In this document: in pieces, positions 53,001-63,533 of the stretch
Layout: each line of letters starts with the position of its first letter
Numbering within the stretch: the stretch's first letter is position 1
DNA from: Prevotella sp. UBA3675
GTDB taxonomy: Bacteria; Bacteroidota; Bacteroidia; Bacteroidales; Bacteroidaceae
Reading direction: 5' to 3'
Assembly (NCBI GenBank): GCA_002372235.1
Contig: DFJI01000036.1
Span: 17,184 to 81,183 of the forward strand
DNA: 64,000 nucleotides
Program-made: the position numbers and the translations under genes
Notes under the pieces: model-generated
The model's input: only the letters and a program-made list of their open reading frames with translations
What the model was told of the DNA's origin: nothing
Database searches by the model: none

Positions 53001-53036
53001 GCCCGGAAATTTCTCGGCGACGAGAAACTTTCGGGC
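53001..53036. terminator. Second intergenic hairpin
   Basis: A 16-bp stem with two imperfect pairs (53001-53016 with 53021-53036) flanked by A- and T-rich ends. Could close the convergent PIN transcript. Confidence 0.5.
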
Positions 53037-53158
53037 AATTTTGTAGGACATCCTTGAATTTTCCCCTTGGTTTTATTGTATGCCTCTTGTGAGGCATAGG
53101 CATCAGAAAGACTTATTAAAGCCTTGTTTCAGATGGTCAGTTTGATAGTGTATAGGGG

Positions 53159-53560
53159 TTAGAGTTTGGCAAGCAGTTGATTGTATGTCAGAATTGGTAT
53201 GCCTTTATGATTTTTAAGGTCGGTGAGGTCTTTGTCGCCGCTGACGATGTAGTCCACGGGAACACTTTCTGCCATCGAAAGGAGGTAGAGGTCTTTCGGG
53301 TCGCGGATATCGGACTTGGCCTTGATGGTGATGTCGGTGAAGAAGCAGACGTCATAGACCATTTCGAAGAAGTAATATCGTGTCTCGTCAGAGATGAGCT
53401 TGTCGAACTTTTTGCGTGCTATGACGCGACGGATTTCGTCAAGCTCCTGCTCGCAGATATAGACTTTCACGTCGTGACGGCACAGCACATCGGCCAGCGA
53501 CGAGAGCCGCTTGCCTATCATGAACGAAATCCAAAGGTTGGTGTCGAATAGAATCTTCAT
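53159..53560 (-). CDS. PIN-domain toxin
   Basis: A 133-residue PIN ribonuclease of the toxin type: Asp in FDTNLWISFMIG, Glu in EQELDEIRRVI, Asp in IRDPKDLYLLSMAE and Asp in IVSGDKDL. The start codon overlaps the stop of the antitoxin gene by ATGA, as in many toxin-antitoxin pairs. Likely cleaves RNA when the antitoxin is lost. Confidence 0.88.
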   Translation of the reverse strand: MKILFDTNLWISFMIGKRLSSLADVLCRHDVKVYICEQELDEIRRVIARKKFDKLISDETRYYFFEMVYDVCFFTDITIKAKSDIRDPKDLYLLSMAESVPVDYIVSGDKDLTDLKNHKGIPILTYNQLLAKL

Positions 53561-53778
53561 TCTCCGTAGCGCACTGCGTTTACTTCAGCCTGAATATCCT
53601 CGTCAGTCATTTGTGGGGATTTCGGACATGAATTCTCGCCTTGCGAGTGTCCTTCTGCCGAGCGGATGAACCGTTCTACTGACGTGCGACGCTTGCGCAT
53701 CGTCCAGCCCATTCGCTGAGCCAGTGTCTCAATAAGGGCTGCATCCTGAACGGGAACTGATAATACTAAATCTTCCAT
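53557..53778 (-). CDS. Antitoxin-like partner of the PIN toxin
   Basis: A 73-residue protein from ATG 53778 (a TTG at 53796 rejected). Middle segment LIETLAQRMGWTMRKRRTSV resembles a short HTH or AbrB-like DNA-binding region; acidic C-terminus would wrap the toxin. A TACCTTTG box on the minus strand (53873-53880) and a 7-bp hairpin near 53847-53865 are upstream. Confidence 0.75.
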   Translation of the reverse strand: MEDLVLSVPVQDAALIETLAQRMGWTMRKRRTSVERFIRSAEGHSQGENSCPKSPQMTDEDIQAEVNAVRYGE

Positions 53779-54001
53779 ATCGTTGCTCCTTTTCAATTAC
53801 AATGTTTACATATAGAAAATGTATAACAGGAATAAGTAAATCAAAGAACCGTTGTTTGAACGGTTTCGGGGTCAAAGGTACAAAATGTTTGTGAATTACG
53901 AGCCGTTTGCGCGTTAAAATTGCAAAATGGCGGACGAAAGTGTTTGCGAAAGTATTGCCAGATCATTGAACGCTTTTCTGGGGAGTGAATGACTTGAGTG
54001 A

Positions 54002-54115
54002 CGGGGTGATTTAGGTCATTTCAGAATAAGCAGCTATAGCGGATTATATAATCGGCTGCAGCGGACTATATAATCCGCTATAGCTGCTTATTCTGAAATG
54101 ACCTAAATCACCCCG
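54002..54115. repeat. Long near-perfect palindrome, copy 2
   Basis: Arms 54002-54054 and 54064-54115 mirror each other with about one mismatch over 51 bp, around a GGCTGCAGC centre. Two TATATAAT units are nested inside. Copy 1 is at 24545-24656. No ORF spans it. Long hairpin potential; likely a dispersed REP/MITE-type element. Confidence 0.88.
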
Positions 54116-54314
54116 GGAAATATGATGATAGCCCCCATGAGAAGGCATGGATTACCCCGTTGTTTTGCAGCAGACTTTGCAGCAGACTACAAAATTTTTG
54201 TTTTTGGTTGCAATTTTAATGAGATTATCCCTTTTTTTAAGTACCTTTGCCGCCGCCTTTGGAAAAAAAGAGTAATTGGAGCTGAAGACAGGCTCTTCGA
54301 AGGCGATTATTGAT

Positions 54315-55034
54315 ATGGGCAACAGAACAGACGATATACTTCACGGATTGCGTGACGGGTTCCCGATAGGGTTGGGCTACTTTGCCGTAGCCTTCTCGTT
54401 GGGCATTATCGCATCAAAGGCAGGACTGACTGCACCTGAAGGTTTCCTGAACAGTTTTTTCACCCGTGCCTCGGCAGGAGAGTATGGCGTTTACACTTTG
54501 GTAGCGGCTCAGGCTGCTTATGCCGAGGTGGTGGCGATGTGCCTGGTTGCCAATCTGCGCTATATGCTCATGAGTGCAGCACTCTCACAGAAGATAGCCC
54601 CCGGCACTTCCAGACTTCACCGCTTGCTGATGGCTTGTTGCATCACAGACGAAGTGTTTGGCATCTCCATTGCTCATCCTGGCTATACACCGCCGGCCTA
54701 TACCTATTCGGCATCGCTCATTTCAACACTGTTATGGGCCTCTGGATGTGCTGTCGGTATCATGGCAGGTGGACTGTTGGCTCCGAATATGATTACCGCT
54801 CTGAGCATGTCGCTCTATGGAATGTTTCTTGCCATCATCATTCCACCGGCCCGTCACGACAAGAATGTGCTCTATGCCCTCTTGGCCAGTTTTGCGCTCA
54901 GTGGCCTGTTCGCCGTGGTGCCTTTTGTTTCGGAGTGGGGCAGTGGTGTTCGCACCGTTGTGCTGACCGTTGTCATCTCCGCCGTTGCCGCATGGCTGAA
55001 ACCTATAAATATCGAAGCCGATGAATCAGCATAG
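54315..55034 (+). CDS. azlC: AzlC-family branched-chain amino-acid exporter subunit
   Basis: Integral membrane protein, 239 residues, with several hydrophobic helices and the AzlC segment GFPIGLGYFAVAFSLGI. With AzlD forms a branched-chain amino-acid exporter. A TACCTTTG box is at 54242-54249. TTG at 54276 rejected for ATG 54315. Overlaps azlD by 14 nt. Confidence 0.92.
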   Translation: MGNRTDDILHGLRDGFPIGLGYFAVAFSLGIIASKAGLTAPEGFLNSFFTRASAGEYGVYTLVAAQAAYAEVVAMCLVANLRYMLMSAALSQKIAPGTSRLHRLLMACCITDEVFGISIAHPGYTPPAYTYSASLISTLLWASGCAVGIMAGGLLAPNMITALSMSLYGMFLAIIIPPARHDKNVLYALLASFALSGLFAVVPFVSEWGSGVRTVVLTVVISAVAAWLKPINIEADESA

Positions 55035-55320
55035 TATCATCATCTACCTCCTTGTCGGTATATTGGTCACCAATCTTATCCGAGTGCTTCCGATGACACT
55101 GATTCATGGTCCCATCAGGAACCGTTTTGTGCGCAGCTTCCTCTACTATGTACCATACGTCACGTTGGCTGTGATGACTTTCCCGGATATGGTGCTGGCC
55201 ACACCGACGCCACTGCCGGGCATCATCGCCCTCTTGGTCGGCATCATTGCTGCCTGGTTCCGCTTCGGCCTGTTCCCCGTGGCCGTCATCTGCTGCGTGA
55301 TAGCTTTTATGATGATGTAA
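55021..55320 (+). CDS. azlD: AzlD-family transport subunit
   Basis: 99 residues, three to four hydrophobic segments, conserved FLYYVPYVTLAVMTFPD. Partner of AzlC; its reading frame begins inside the azlC end. Confidence 0.92.
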   Translation: MNQHSIIIYLLVGILVTNLIRVLPMTLIHGPIRNRFVRSFLYYVPYVTLAVMTFPDMVLATPTPLPGIIALLVGIIAAWFRFGLFPVAVICCVIAFMMM

Positions 55321-55353
55321 TTACTAATAAAAAAAATATGATATGACCCGCGT

Positions 55354-56688
55354 ATGAAAAAAACTGTTCTTCTTTCGTTTGTCCTGACCTTCTGTCTCGG
55401 CATGTATGCACAGACAGATGCCCGGCTGATGGACGACCGTCTGTCGGCTCATGAAGAAATAACCCGAAACCGCTATCTGTGCGGCAGTAACTACCTGGAC
55501 TACGACCGCTATCCGGCCACGAAGCCGCTGACCAAGGCACCGAAGGGCTATGAGCCCTTCTACATGAGCCACTACGGACGGCATGGCTCGCGCTGGCTCA
55601 TCGGCAAGCGCGACTACAGCAGGGTGGCCGACGTGCTGGAGAAGGCCGAGGGACAGCAGAAGCTGACGGAGAAGGGCTGCGAGGTGCTGGAACAGCTGCA
55701 CCGGTTCATGCCCTCGACGGTGAAGCGGTTGGGCGACCTGACCACGGTGGGCGAGCGCCAGCACCACGGGATAGGCAAGCGCATGACGGAGCACTTCCCC
55801 GAGATATTCAAGAAGAAAGACGTGGCTGTCGATGCACGCTCTACGGTGGTGCCGCGCTGCATTCTGTCGATGATGGCAGAGTGCGAAGAGCTGATGGCGG
55901 CTAACCCCACGGCCCGCATCCACAACGACGTGAGCGAGTCGCTGCAGTACTACCTGAACCAGCCGTGGAACGAGCGGCTGAAGGAGCATTCGAAACGCGT
56001 GAAGTGGGAGACGAAGCGGGCTTATCAAGAGCGAATCACGAAGCCGGAACGGCTGATGCAGGTGCTGTTCAACGACCCGCAGTGGGTGAAGGACAGCGTG
56101 AATGCGGTGAACCTGATGTACGACCTGTTTGAGGTGGCATCCAACATGCAGAGCCACGACACCGATATAGACCTGCTCAGCCTGTTTACTGCCAGCGAGA
56201 TGTACGACCAGTGGCGCTACCGCAACTGGTCGTGGTACCTGAGCTACGGGGCAGCACCGCAGACGGGCGGCATCATGCCTTTCTCGCAGCGCAACCTGTT
56301 GCGCAACATCATTGAGACAGCCGACACGGTGATAGGCCCTTCGGCAGCGCAAGCCCGCACCCAGGCCACGCTGCGCTTTGGCCACGAGGTGTGCGTCATG
56401 CCGCTGGCCTGCCTGCTGGAGCTCGGACAGTGCGGGGTGAGCGTGGAGAACCCCGACTCGCTGGACCGCTACTGGCGCAACTACGACATCTTCCCGATGG
56501 GCTGCAACATTCAGCTGGTGTTCTACCGTCCGAAGCGGGGCCGGCAGGGCGACGTGCTGGTGAAGGCGCTGCTGAACGAGCGCGAGACCACGCTGCCCGT
56601 CGGCACCACGCAGTGGCCCTACTACCGATGGAACGACTTGCGCAGCTACTACATGGAGAAGCTGCGCAAGTATGAGAATGAAAAATAA
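55354..56688 (+). CDS. Secreted histidine phosphatase, MINPP/phytase-like
   Basis: A 444-residue exported acid phosphatase of histidine-phosphatase clade 2. Signal peptide to about residue 20; nucleophile His in YGRHGSRW (RHG-x-R), acid residue in LRFGHEVCVMPL (HE instead of the HD of phytases, resembling the HAE of inositol polyphosphate phosphatases). May release phosphate from phytate or other phosphomonoesters in the periplasm. Confidence 0.88.
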   Translation: MKKTVLLSFVLTFCLGMYAQTDARLMDDRLSAHEEITRNRYLCGSNYLDYDRYPATKPLTKAPKGYEPFYMSHYGRHGSRWLIGKRDYSRVADVLEKAEGQQKLTEKGCEVLEQLHRFMPSTVKRLGDLTTVGERQHHGIGKRMTEHFPEIFKKKDVAVDARSTVVPRCILSMMAECEELMAANPTARIHNDVSESLQYYLNQPWNERLKEHSKRVKWETKRAYQERITKPERLMQVLFNDPQWVKDSVNAVNLMYDLFEVASNMQSHDTDIDLLSLFTASEMYDQWRYRNWSWYLSYGAAPQTGGIMPFSQRNLLRNIIETADTVIGPSAAQARTQATLRFGHEVCVMPLACLLELGQCGVSVENPDSLDRYWRNYDIFPMGCNIQLVFYRPKRGRQGDVLVKALLNERETTLPVGTTQWPYYRWNDLRSYYMEKLRKYENEK

Positions 56689-56698
56689 GGGAGGGGGA

Positions 56699-57205
56699 TT
56701 ACTTCTTCAGACGGAAAAAGCCGTAGCTGCGGCCATCGCCGAGAGAGGGCAAATCGGTGCCTTCATGAAGGTCGAGCACCAGCGACATGCCGCTCTGGCT
56801 GGAGTTGATCTCATCGAACTCAAGGGTGTAGCTGCAAGTGTCGTAGCCGTTGATGAGCTTGTCTAAGTGCAGATAAGTTCTGTTGCCATTGACGTTGACC
56901 ACGCGGTAAGTGCCTTTGTATTCGCGCTTCTCGGTGGCGTTCTTCTCGGTGGTTCGCTGCGAAGTAAGAATGCAGGTTTGCGAGCCGAAATAAATTTTCT
57001 TGAGATAGCGCATGCAGAACTCGTCGATGGAACTGGGAATGACGATACCGTTCTCCTGCACATTCCACGTGGATTCTACAAAATATGTTGGCTGCACATT
57101 GCCTTTCACTGGCGGCTGATAGTCTTCCTGATTCTTCTGGCAAGCCACTATCGACACGCCCAACATGACAAGCATGAATGACTTTAACAGGTGGTTTATA
57201 TGCAT
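56699..57205 (-). CDS. Hypothetical lipoprotein
   Basis: A 168-residue lipoprotein: signal with lipobox SIVAC, then a beta-rich domain containing LEFDEINSSQSGMSLVLDLHEG. No known family. A minus-strand promoter (TTTG 57264-57267, TAATTTTG 57237-57244, 19-nt spacer) is upstream, divergent from the next gene. Convergent with the histidine phosphatase. Confidence 0.75.
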   Translation of the reverse strand: MHINHLLKSFMLVMLGVSIVACQKNQEDYQPPVKGNVQPTYFVESTWNVQENGIVIPSSIDEFCMRYLKKIYFGSQTCILTSQRTTEKNATEKREYKGTYRVVNVNGNRTYLHLDKLINGYDTCSYTLEFDEINSSQSGMSLVLDLHEGTDLPSLGDGRSYGFFRLKK

Positions 57206-57236
57206 ATTACTATTGTTTATGACGTGATAGTGTGCG

Positions 57237-57267
57237 CAAAATTACATATTTTTTCCATTCTGCCAAA
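57237..57267 (-). promoter_or_regulatory. Promoter of the hypothetical lipoprotein
   Basis: Minus-strand TTTG, 19-nt spacer, TAATTTTG. Confidence 0.6.
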
Positions 57268-57296
57268 ATCTTTTTTCTCGAAAAAGGATTTTTTCC

Positions 57297-57327
57297 TTGC
57301 AAAATATGCCAAATTATTGTACCTTTG
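57297..57327 (+). promoter_or_regulatory. Promoter of the saccharopine-dehydrogenase-like gene
   Basis: TTG (57297-57299), 20-nt spacer and TACCTTTG (57320-57327), about 55 nt before ATG 57383. Confidence 0.7.
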
Positions 57328-57382
57328 CAACAATATGCAATAATCTGATTTTAATGATTACCAAATAATAAAAAAGAAAACG

Positions 57383-58624
57383 ATGAGCAGAGTACTGATG
57401 ATTGGCGCCGGTGGCGTCGCAACGGTAGCGGCATTCAAGATAGTGCAGAATGCCGACGTATTCACTGAGTTCATGATTGCCAGCCGTCGTAAGGCTAAGT
57501 GCGACGCGCTGGTGGAGGCCATCCGCCAGAAGGGCTACACCATGCCCATACAGACGGCACAGGTCGATGCCGACGACGTGGAGCAGCTGAAGGCGCTCTT
57601 CTCCGGCTTCAAGCCTGAGCTGGTGATTAATCTTGCCCTGCCTTATCAGGACCTCACCATCATGGATGCCTGTCTGGCCTGCGGCTGCAGCTATCTTGAC
57701 ACGGCCAACTATGAGCCGAAAGACGAGGCCCACTTCGAGTATTCATGGCAGTGGGCCTATCGCGACCGCTTCCGCGAGGCCGGGCTGACCGCCATCCTGG
57801 GCTGCGGATTCGATCCGGGCGTGACGAGCATCTTCACCGCCTACGCTGCCAAGCATCACTTCAAGGAGATGCAGTATCTGGACATCGTGGACTGCAACGC
57901 AGGCGACCACCACAAGGCATTTGCCACCAACTTCAACCCTGAGATCAACATTCGCGAGATTACGCAGAAGGGACTCTACTGGGAAGACGGCAAGTGGGTG
58001 GAGACCGAGCCGCTGGAGATTCACAAGGACCTGACCTATCCCGAGATAGGACCGCGCGACAGCTATCTGCTGCACCACGAAGAGATAGAGTCGCTGGTCA
58101 TTAACTATCCCACCATCAGGCGCGCCCGTTTCTGGATGACCTTCGGCCAGCAGTATCTGAAGCATCTGGAGGTAATCCAGAACATCGGCATGAGCCGCAT
58201 TGACGAGGTGGAGTACGAGGCTCCGCTGGCCGACGGCTCCGGCAAGACGGTGAAGGTGAAGATTGTGCCGCTGCAGTTCCTGAAGGCTGTGCTGCCCAAT
58301 CCGCAGGACCTGGGCGAGAACTACGAGGGTCAGACCTCTATCGGCTGTCGCATTCGCGGCATCGGACAGGATGGCAAGGAACACACCTATTATATATATA
58401 ATAACTGCTCGCACCGCGCAGCCTACGAAGAGACGGGCATGCAGGGCGTGAGCTACACCACGGGTGTGCCGGCCATGATTGGTGCCATGATGTTCTGCAA
58501 GGGACTGTGGCGCAAGCCCGGCGTGTTCAACGTGGAGGAGTTCGATCCCGATCCCTTCATGGAACAGCTGAACAAGCAGGGACTGCCCTGGCACGAGATA
58601 CACGACGGCGACCTGGAGCTGTGA
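57383..58624 (+). CDS. Saccharopine-dehydrogenase-family enzyme, probably carboxynorspermidine synthase
   Basis: NAD(P)-binding oxidoreductase, 413 residues, with GAGGVATVAAF at the N-terminus, GCGFDPGVTSIF, and PAMIGAMMFCKGLW near the end. This pattern is typical of the Bacteroidota carboxy(nor)spermidine dehydrogenase (polyamine synthesis) branch. Followed 45 nt later by recA. Confidence 0.85.
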   Translation: MSRVLMIGAGGVATVAAFKIVQNADVFTEFMIASRRKAKCDALVEAIRQKGYTMPIQTAQVDADDVEQLKALFSGFKPELVINLALPYQDLTIMDACLACGCSYLDTANYEPKDEAHFEYSWQWAYRDRFREAGLTAILGCGFDPGVTSIFTAYAAKHHFKEMQYLDIVDCNAGDHHKAFATNFNPEINIREITQKGLYWEDGKWVETEPLEIHKDLTYPEIGPRDSYLLHHEEIESLVINYPTIRRARFWMTFGQQYLKHLEVIQNIGMSRIDEVEYEAPLADGSGKTVKVKIVPLQFLKAVLPNPQDLGENYEGQTSIGCRIRGIGQDGKEHTYYIYNNCSHRAAYEETGMQGVSYTTGVPAMIGAMMFCKGLWRKPGVFNVEEFDPDPFMEQLNKQGLPWHEIHDGDLEL

Positions 58625-58669
58625 TCCATTGGCAAGAAAATAACTACATAATAACACAAGAACACCTTT

Positions 58670-59701
58670 ATGGCAAAGAAAGAAACTGAGGGCGAGGTAC
58701 TGAACCCTCAACAGGAGAAACTGAAAGCCCTGCAGGCGGCCATGTCGAAGATAGAAAAAGACTTCGGCAAGGGCAGCATCATGCGCATGGGCGAAGAAAA
58801 AATAGAGAACGTTGAGGTGATCTCCACCGGCTCGATAGCACTGAACGCAGCACTGGGCGTGGGCGGCTATCCTAAGGGACGAATCATTGAGATCTATGGA
58901 CCGGAATCGAGCGGTAAGACGACACTGGCCATCCACGCTATTGCCGAGGCTCAGAAGGCTGGCGGCATTGCTGCCTTCATTGATGCCGAGCATGCCTTCG
59001 ACCGCTTCTATGCTCAGAAGTTGGGCGTAGATATAGACAATCTCTACATCTCGCAGCCCGACAACGGCGAGCAGGCACTCGAGATAGCCGACCAGCTCAT
59101 TCGCTCGGCTGCCATCGACATCATCGTGATCGACTCGGTGGCTGCGCTCACTCCGAAAAAGGAGATTGAGGGCGACATGGGCGACTCAGCCGTCGGTCTG
59201 CATGCCCGACTGATGAGCCAGGCACTGCGCAAGGTGACTTCGACCATCGCCAAGACCAATACCACCTGCATCTTTATCAACCAGTTGCGTGAGAAGATTG
59301 GCGTGATGTTCGGCAACCCCGAGACCACCACAGGTGGCAATGCGCTGAAGTTCTATGCCTCGGTGCGACTCGACATCCGTCGCGTCACCACCATCAAGGA
59401 TGGCGACAACGTGATTGGCAATCAGGTGCGCGTGAAGGTGGTGAAGAACAAGGTGGCTCCTCCCTTCCGCAAGGCTGAGTTCGAAATCACCTTTGGCGAG
59501 GGTATCTCGAAGATTGGCGAGATTGTTGACCTTGGCGTAGAGCTGGGCATCATCAAGAAGAGCGGCTCGTGGTTCAGTTATGGCGATTCCAGACTGGCGC
59601 AGGGGCGCGACGCCACCAAGGAGCTGCTCAGGGATAATCCTGAACTGTGCGAAGAGCTGGAAGCACAGATCATGGAAAAACTGAAGGAGCAGAACGTGTA
59701 A
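58670..59701 (+). CDS. recA: Recombinase RecA
   Basis: DNA strand-exchange protein, 343 residues. Walker [10 protein letters not shown], Walker [10 protein letters not shown], loop L2 [16 protein letters not shown] and MAW-type lid region intact. Core homologous recombination and SOS. Ends in a bidirectional hairpin. Confidence 0.99.
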   Translation: MAKKETEGEVLNPQQEKLKALQAAMSKIEKDFGKGSIMRMGEEKIENVEVISTGSIALNAALGVGGYPKGRIIEIYGPESSGKTTLAIHAIAEAQKAGGIAAFIDAEHAFDRFYAQKLGVDIDNLYISQPDNGEQALEIADQLIRSAAIDIIVIDSVAALTPKKEIEGDMGDSAVGLHARLMSQALRKVTSTIAKTNTTCIFINQLREKIGVMFGNPETTTGGNALKFYASVRLDIRRVTTIKDGDNVIGNQVRVKVVKNKVAPPFRKAEFEITFGEGISKIGEIVDLGVELGIIKKSGSWFSYGDSRLAQGRDATKELLRDNPELCEELEAQIMEKLKEQNV

Positions 59702-59725
59702 ACGATTCGGAATAGTGCAAAAAGA

Positions 59726-59766
59726 AAGAAGTGGGCGGGACCTCAAGGTCTTGCCCACTTCTTCTT
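59726..59766. terminator. Bidirectional terminator between recA and a hypothetical gene
   Basis: A 17-bp stem (59726-59742 with 59747-59763) flanked by A-rich and T-rich sides, serving both strands. Confidence 0.8.
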
Positions 59767-59799
59767 CGTAGCTCGGCTTGTGCTGTCTGCGTCTTGCTG

Positions 59800-61149
59800 T
59801 TACTTCACATACTTCACCTTCTTTGTTGAGGAGTTGAAGATCACCGTGCAGTTGTTGCCGCTGATGCCCGAGCTATATACCCACATGTACTCTCCTTTGT
59901 TGTTATGCACTTTGGTGTCGGGCTCGCCCAGTGCCAGCTTCACCTCGGTCTCATTGAATCCGCTATGAACGATGGAGCGGCGTATGTCGGCCAGGTGCTC
60001 TTGCTTCACACCCTCAATGGTGCCTACGTTGCCGCTGGCAAAGAGGTGATAGAAGTAATCGTCGTCAGAAAGGTCGTTGCCGTTGTTGTCCTTATAGTCT
60101 TTTCCGTCATTAAGGAAGCTCACCTTCTTCTTGTACTTCTTGCCATCTTTCTCGAATGTCATTCTGACATACTCAGTGCCGCCTACGCCCGTAGCGCCTA
60201 CAACGGTGAAGCCTGTCAGACGGGGAATGGCTTCAATATTGCCCTTTTCGTTTTCCAGCTCAAGCCTGCGGAGGGTGAACACACGCATGCCTATGTATTT
60301 GCGGTATTGCTGGTCGTGTGCCATCTTGTCAGCCAGCATCTCAAACGAGCCCTCAAACGTGTGCTTGATGACATCGTCTTCAGTAAACTCATGATCGCTC
60401 ATGCCACTATTGGTGCGGCTGAGCGCCACGTTCTGGAAGAACTCGCGGCCTTCGTCGTCTTGCACAATCAGCTTCACGGGATAGTTGCGCGTTCCCACAC
60501 CGGCTGCCACCACAGTCACCTCGATGGGTTCGGGCAGCTCTATCTTCTCATAGCCATAGCTCGTAGTGCTGACATCTACATTATATGTCTTACGCTTAGT
60601 GATCAGGCGCTTACCCACTAGCAAGTCGATTGCTATGTCAACATCGCCCAGATATGCCAGCGTAGGCACGCCGTGCTTGGTGAAACAGTAGTCGTCGAAC
60701 TTGTTTGTGGGCAACTCGAAATAGTATGGCGTTCCGTCGGCCTCGTCTTCAAAGTTGACACGCTCATGCAGTTCGTTCTCGCCGGAATGGCCTTTATAGA
60801 CCAGAATCTTATGGCGCAGCGACATGCTGCTGACCATGCTGCCGGTGCTGTCGCAGAAGGTGCGAATCACCATGTCCTTCTTGTCGGGAATCACCATGAA
60901 GCGCATGCCTTCCTTCCAGTCGCACATGCTCTGGTAGGGGAAATTCTTCTGAATGAAGCTCACTGCTGTCGTCTGGTCGTCGGCCTTCTCCTTCTCTTCA
61001 GGCACTTCCTCGGCTTTCTCCTCGGTGAAGATAATGTTGTTGGTCCACACCAGATACTTGTTGTTGGGATCACGAGTCTGCGCCTCTGCCGTTACGCCCA
61101 GCAATAAGGCCGCAGCCATCAAAACCATCCTTTTCATCATGTATGTCAT
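59800..61149 (-). CDS. Secreted hypothetical protein with BamE/SmpA-like C-terminal module
   Basis: A 449-residue exported protein with a signal peptide ending AEAQ. The last 60 residues (FNETEVKLALGEPDTKVHNNKGEYMWVYSS and a closing strand) resemble the BamE/SmpA-OmlA fold. The rest is beta-rich with Lys/Glu-rich loops, not assigned. TATCTTTG on the minus strand (61179-61186) with TTTG near 61209 upstream. Divergent from dnaK. Confidence 0.65.
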   Translation of the reverse strand: MTYMMKRMVLMAAALLLGVTAEAQTRDPNNKYLVWTNNIIFTEEKAEEVPEEKEKADDQTTAVSFIQKNFPYQSMCDWKEGMRFMVIPDKKDMVIRTFCDSTGSMVSSMSLRHKILVYKGHSGENELHERVNFEDEADGTPYYFELPTNKFDDYCFTKHGVPTLAYLGDVDIAIDLLVGKRLITKRKTYNVDVSTTSYGYEKIELPEPIEVTVVAAGVGTRNYPVKLIVQDDEGREFFQNVALSRTNSGMSDHEFTEDDVIKHTFEGSFEMLADKMAHDQQYRKYIGMRVFTLRRLELENEKGNIEAIPRLTGFTVVGATGVGGTEYVRMTFEKDGKKYKKKVSFLNDGKDYKDNNGNDLSDDDYFYHLFASGNVGTIEGVKQEHLADIRRSIVHSGFNETEVKLALGEPDTKVHNNKGEYMWVYSSGISGNNCTVIFNSSTKKVKYVK

Positions 61150-61332
61150 TTTGTGATTTCTATTGGTTTATAGCGATGCAAAGATAGGAAATCTTTTCCA
61201 TAATATGCCAAAATGTCGTAATAAATGGCAGATTCTTGAGAAAAATTATACTTTTGGCATGCGCTTTGCTATTTATAGAGTGGCTAATGCCGAGTAAACT
61301 GAATAATAACAAATAAAAAAAGAATAAGAATT

Positions 61333-63249
61333 ATGGGAAAGATTATTGGAATTGACTTAGGTACAACAAACTCGTGTGTATCTGTTTTCGAAGGCAACGA
61401 GCCTGTCGTGATCGCTAACAGCGAAGGCAAGCGCACAACGCCTTCAGTAGTAGGCTTCGTAGAAGGTGGCGAGCGCAAGATTGGCGATCCTGCCAAGCGT
61501 CAGGCCATCACAAATCCGCAGAAGACGGTTTACTCCATCAAGCGCTTCATGGGTGAGACCTGGGCACAGACGGAGAAGGAAATCTCTCGCGTACCGTTTA
61601 AAGTAGTGAATGAGGGCGGCTATCCCCGAGTTGATATCGACGGTCGTAAATATACACCGCAGGAAATCTCGGCTATGGTGCTGCAGAAGATGAAGAAGAC
61701 CGCTGAGGACTATCTGGGACAGGAAGTGACCGATGCCGTCATCACAGTGCCTGCCTACTTCTCTGACTCACAGCGTCAGGCCACGAAAGAGGCTGGCCAG
61801 ATTGCCGGTCTGAATGTGCGCCGTATCGTCAACGAGCCTACGGCAGCTGCTCTGGCTTACGGTATCGACAAGACCAATAAGGATATGAAGATTGCCGTGT
61901 TCGACCTCGGTGGCGGTACATTCGATATCTCAATCCTTGACTTCGGTGGCGGTGTGTTCGAAGTGCTTTCTACCAATGGTGATACCCATCTGGGTGGTGA
62001 CGACTTCGACCAGGTGATCATCGACTGGCTGGTTGACGAGTTCCGTCACGACGAGGGTGCCGATCTGAAGAGCGATCCTATGGCCATGCAGCGCTTGAAG
62101 GAAGCTGCTGAGAAGGCAAAGATTGAGCTGTCAAGCTCTACCTCAACTGAGATCAACCTGCCTTACATCACTGCAACGGCTGCAGGTCCTAAGCACCTCA
62201 TCAAGACTCTGACTCGTGCTAAGTTCGAGCAGCTGGCTCACAATCTGATTCAGGCTTGCCTCGTGCCCTGTCAGAATGCCGTTCGCGATGCCGGCATCTC
62301 AGTGAACGATATTGACGAGGTGATTCTCGTTGGTGGTTCAAGCCGTATTCCTGCTGTGCAGACACTGGTGAAGAACTACTTTGGCAAGGAGCCTTCAAAG
62401 GGCGTGAACCCCGATGAGGTGGTAGCAGTAGGCGCAGCCATTCAGGGCGCTATTCTGAATCAGGAGACAGGTCAGGACATCGTGCTGCTCGACGTCACTC
62501 CGCTGACACTGGGTATCGAGACCCTCGGTGGCGTAATGACCAAGCTCATTGATGCCAACTCAACCATCCCCTGCAAGAAGAGCGAGACCTTCTCTACTGC
62601 AGCCGACAATCAGACAGAGGTGACCATCCATGTGCTGCAGGGCGAGCGCCCGATGGCCGCACAGAACAAGAGCATCGGACAGTTCAACCTCACCGGCATA
62701 GCTCCCGCTCGTCGCGGTGTGCCTCAGATTGAGGTGACGTTCGACATCGATGCCAACGGTATCTTGAAAGTTTCTGCCAAGGATAAGGCAACAGGCAAGG
62801 AGCAGGCCATCCGCATCGAGGCTTCGTCGGGTCTCTCTCAGGAGGAAATCGACCGCATGAAGGCTGAGGCCGAGCAGAATGCTGAGAATGATAAGAAGGA
62901 GCGTGAGCGCATCGACAAGATGAATCAGGCCGACTCCATGATTTTCCAGACCGAGACCTTCCTCAACGAGAATGGTGACAAGCTCGGTGCCGACAAGGGC
63001 AATGTGGAGCAGGCACTCCAGCAGTTGAAGGATGCTCACAAAGGTGGTGACATCACTGCCATTGACAATGCCATCAACAACCTCAATCAGGTCATGCAGG
63101 CTGCTTCTGCCAAGATGTACCAGCAAGGTCAGGCAGGTCCTCAGCCCGGAGCTCAGCAGGCAGGAGGCGCAGGCTTCCAAGGTGGTCAGCAGGCCCAGTC
63201 GAATCCTAATGACAACATTCAGGATGCCGACTTCGAGGAGGTGAAATGA
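61333..63249 (+). CDS. dnaK: Chaperone protein DnaK
   Basis: Hsp70 chaperone, 638 residues, full length. [13 protein letters not shown] at the start, [28 protein letters not shown], and a C-terminal EEVK. A TACTTTTG box (61249-61256) precedes it. No dnaJ/grpE next to it in this window. Confidence 0.98.
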   Translation: MGKIIGIDLGTTNSCVSVFEGNEPVVIANSEGKRTTPSVVGFVEGGERKIGDPAKRQAITNPQKTVYSIKRFMGETWAQTEKEISRVPFKVVNEGGYPRVDIDGRKYTPQEISAMVLQKMKKTAEDYLGQEVTDAVITVPAYFSDSQRQATKEAGQIAGLNVRRIVNEPTAAALAYGIDKTNKDMKIAVFDLGGGTFDISILDFGGGVFEVLSTNGDTHLGGDDFDQVIIDWLVDEFRHDEGADLKSDPMAMQRLKEAAEKAKIELSSSTSTEINLPYITATAAGPKHLIKTLTRAKFEQLAHNLIQACLVPCQNAVRDAGISVNDIDEVILVGGSSRIPAVQTLVKNYFGKEPSKGVNPDEVVAVGAAIQGAILNQETGQDIVLLDVTPLTLGIETLGGVMTKLIDANSTIPCKKSETFSTAADNQTEVTIHVLQGERPMAAQNKSIGQFNLTGIAPARRGVPQIEVTFDIDANGILKVSAKDKATGKEQAIRIEASSGLSQEEIDRMKAEAEQNAENDKKERERIDKMNQADSMIFQTETFLNENGDKLGADKGNVEQALQQLKDAHKGGDITAIDNAINNLNQVMQAASAKMYQQGQAGPQPGAQQAGGAGFQGGQQAQSNPNDNIQDADFEEVK

Positions 63250-63282
63250 GACGCATAAGCAAAGACATAACAAAACACTGTC

Positions 63283-63323
63283 AAATGGCGTGTAGCTCTG
63301 GTGAGTTACACGCCATTTGCTTT
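63283..63323 (+). terminator. Terminator of dnaK
   Basis: A 16-bp stem (63283-63298 with 63303-63318), 4-nt loop, followed by a T run. Confidence 0.88.
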
Positions 63324-63437
63324 TTATGGGCTCATGTTTTCTATGTGCTTATTCAGCCTTTTTTTACGGCTTTTTTGTTACATGTGTGTAGCTAGACTTA
63401 ATGGTAGATTATATCAACAGAGATACCGAGATTATTC

Positions 63438-63533
63438 TCAAAGCTTCCATTTTTGATCAAGTGCTATATGAAGCAGTCTGATTTCTTCCTTTGGCATAGC
63501 CATAAGTATTTTCTTTACTGTTGCTTTTGACAT
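63438..63533 (-). pseudogene. Possible truncated DUF6155-like fragment
   Basis: A 31-codon frame starting MSKATVKKILMAMPKEEIRL, like the N-terminus of DUF6155 proteins, then stopping. Overlaps the 3' end of the RhuM gene in another frame. Low confidence. Confidence 0.3.

Noticed and set aside
57743..58993. 416-codon minus-strand ORF opposite the saccharopine-dehydrogenase-like gene
   Set aside because: It lies antisense to two well-supported genes and shows no domain.
62560..63273. 237-codon ORF antisense to dnaK
   Set aside because: Shadow of the biased dnaK codons; no start context or domain.
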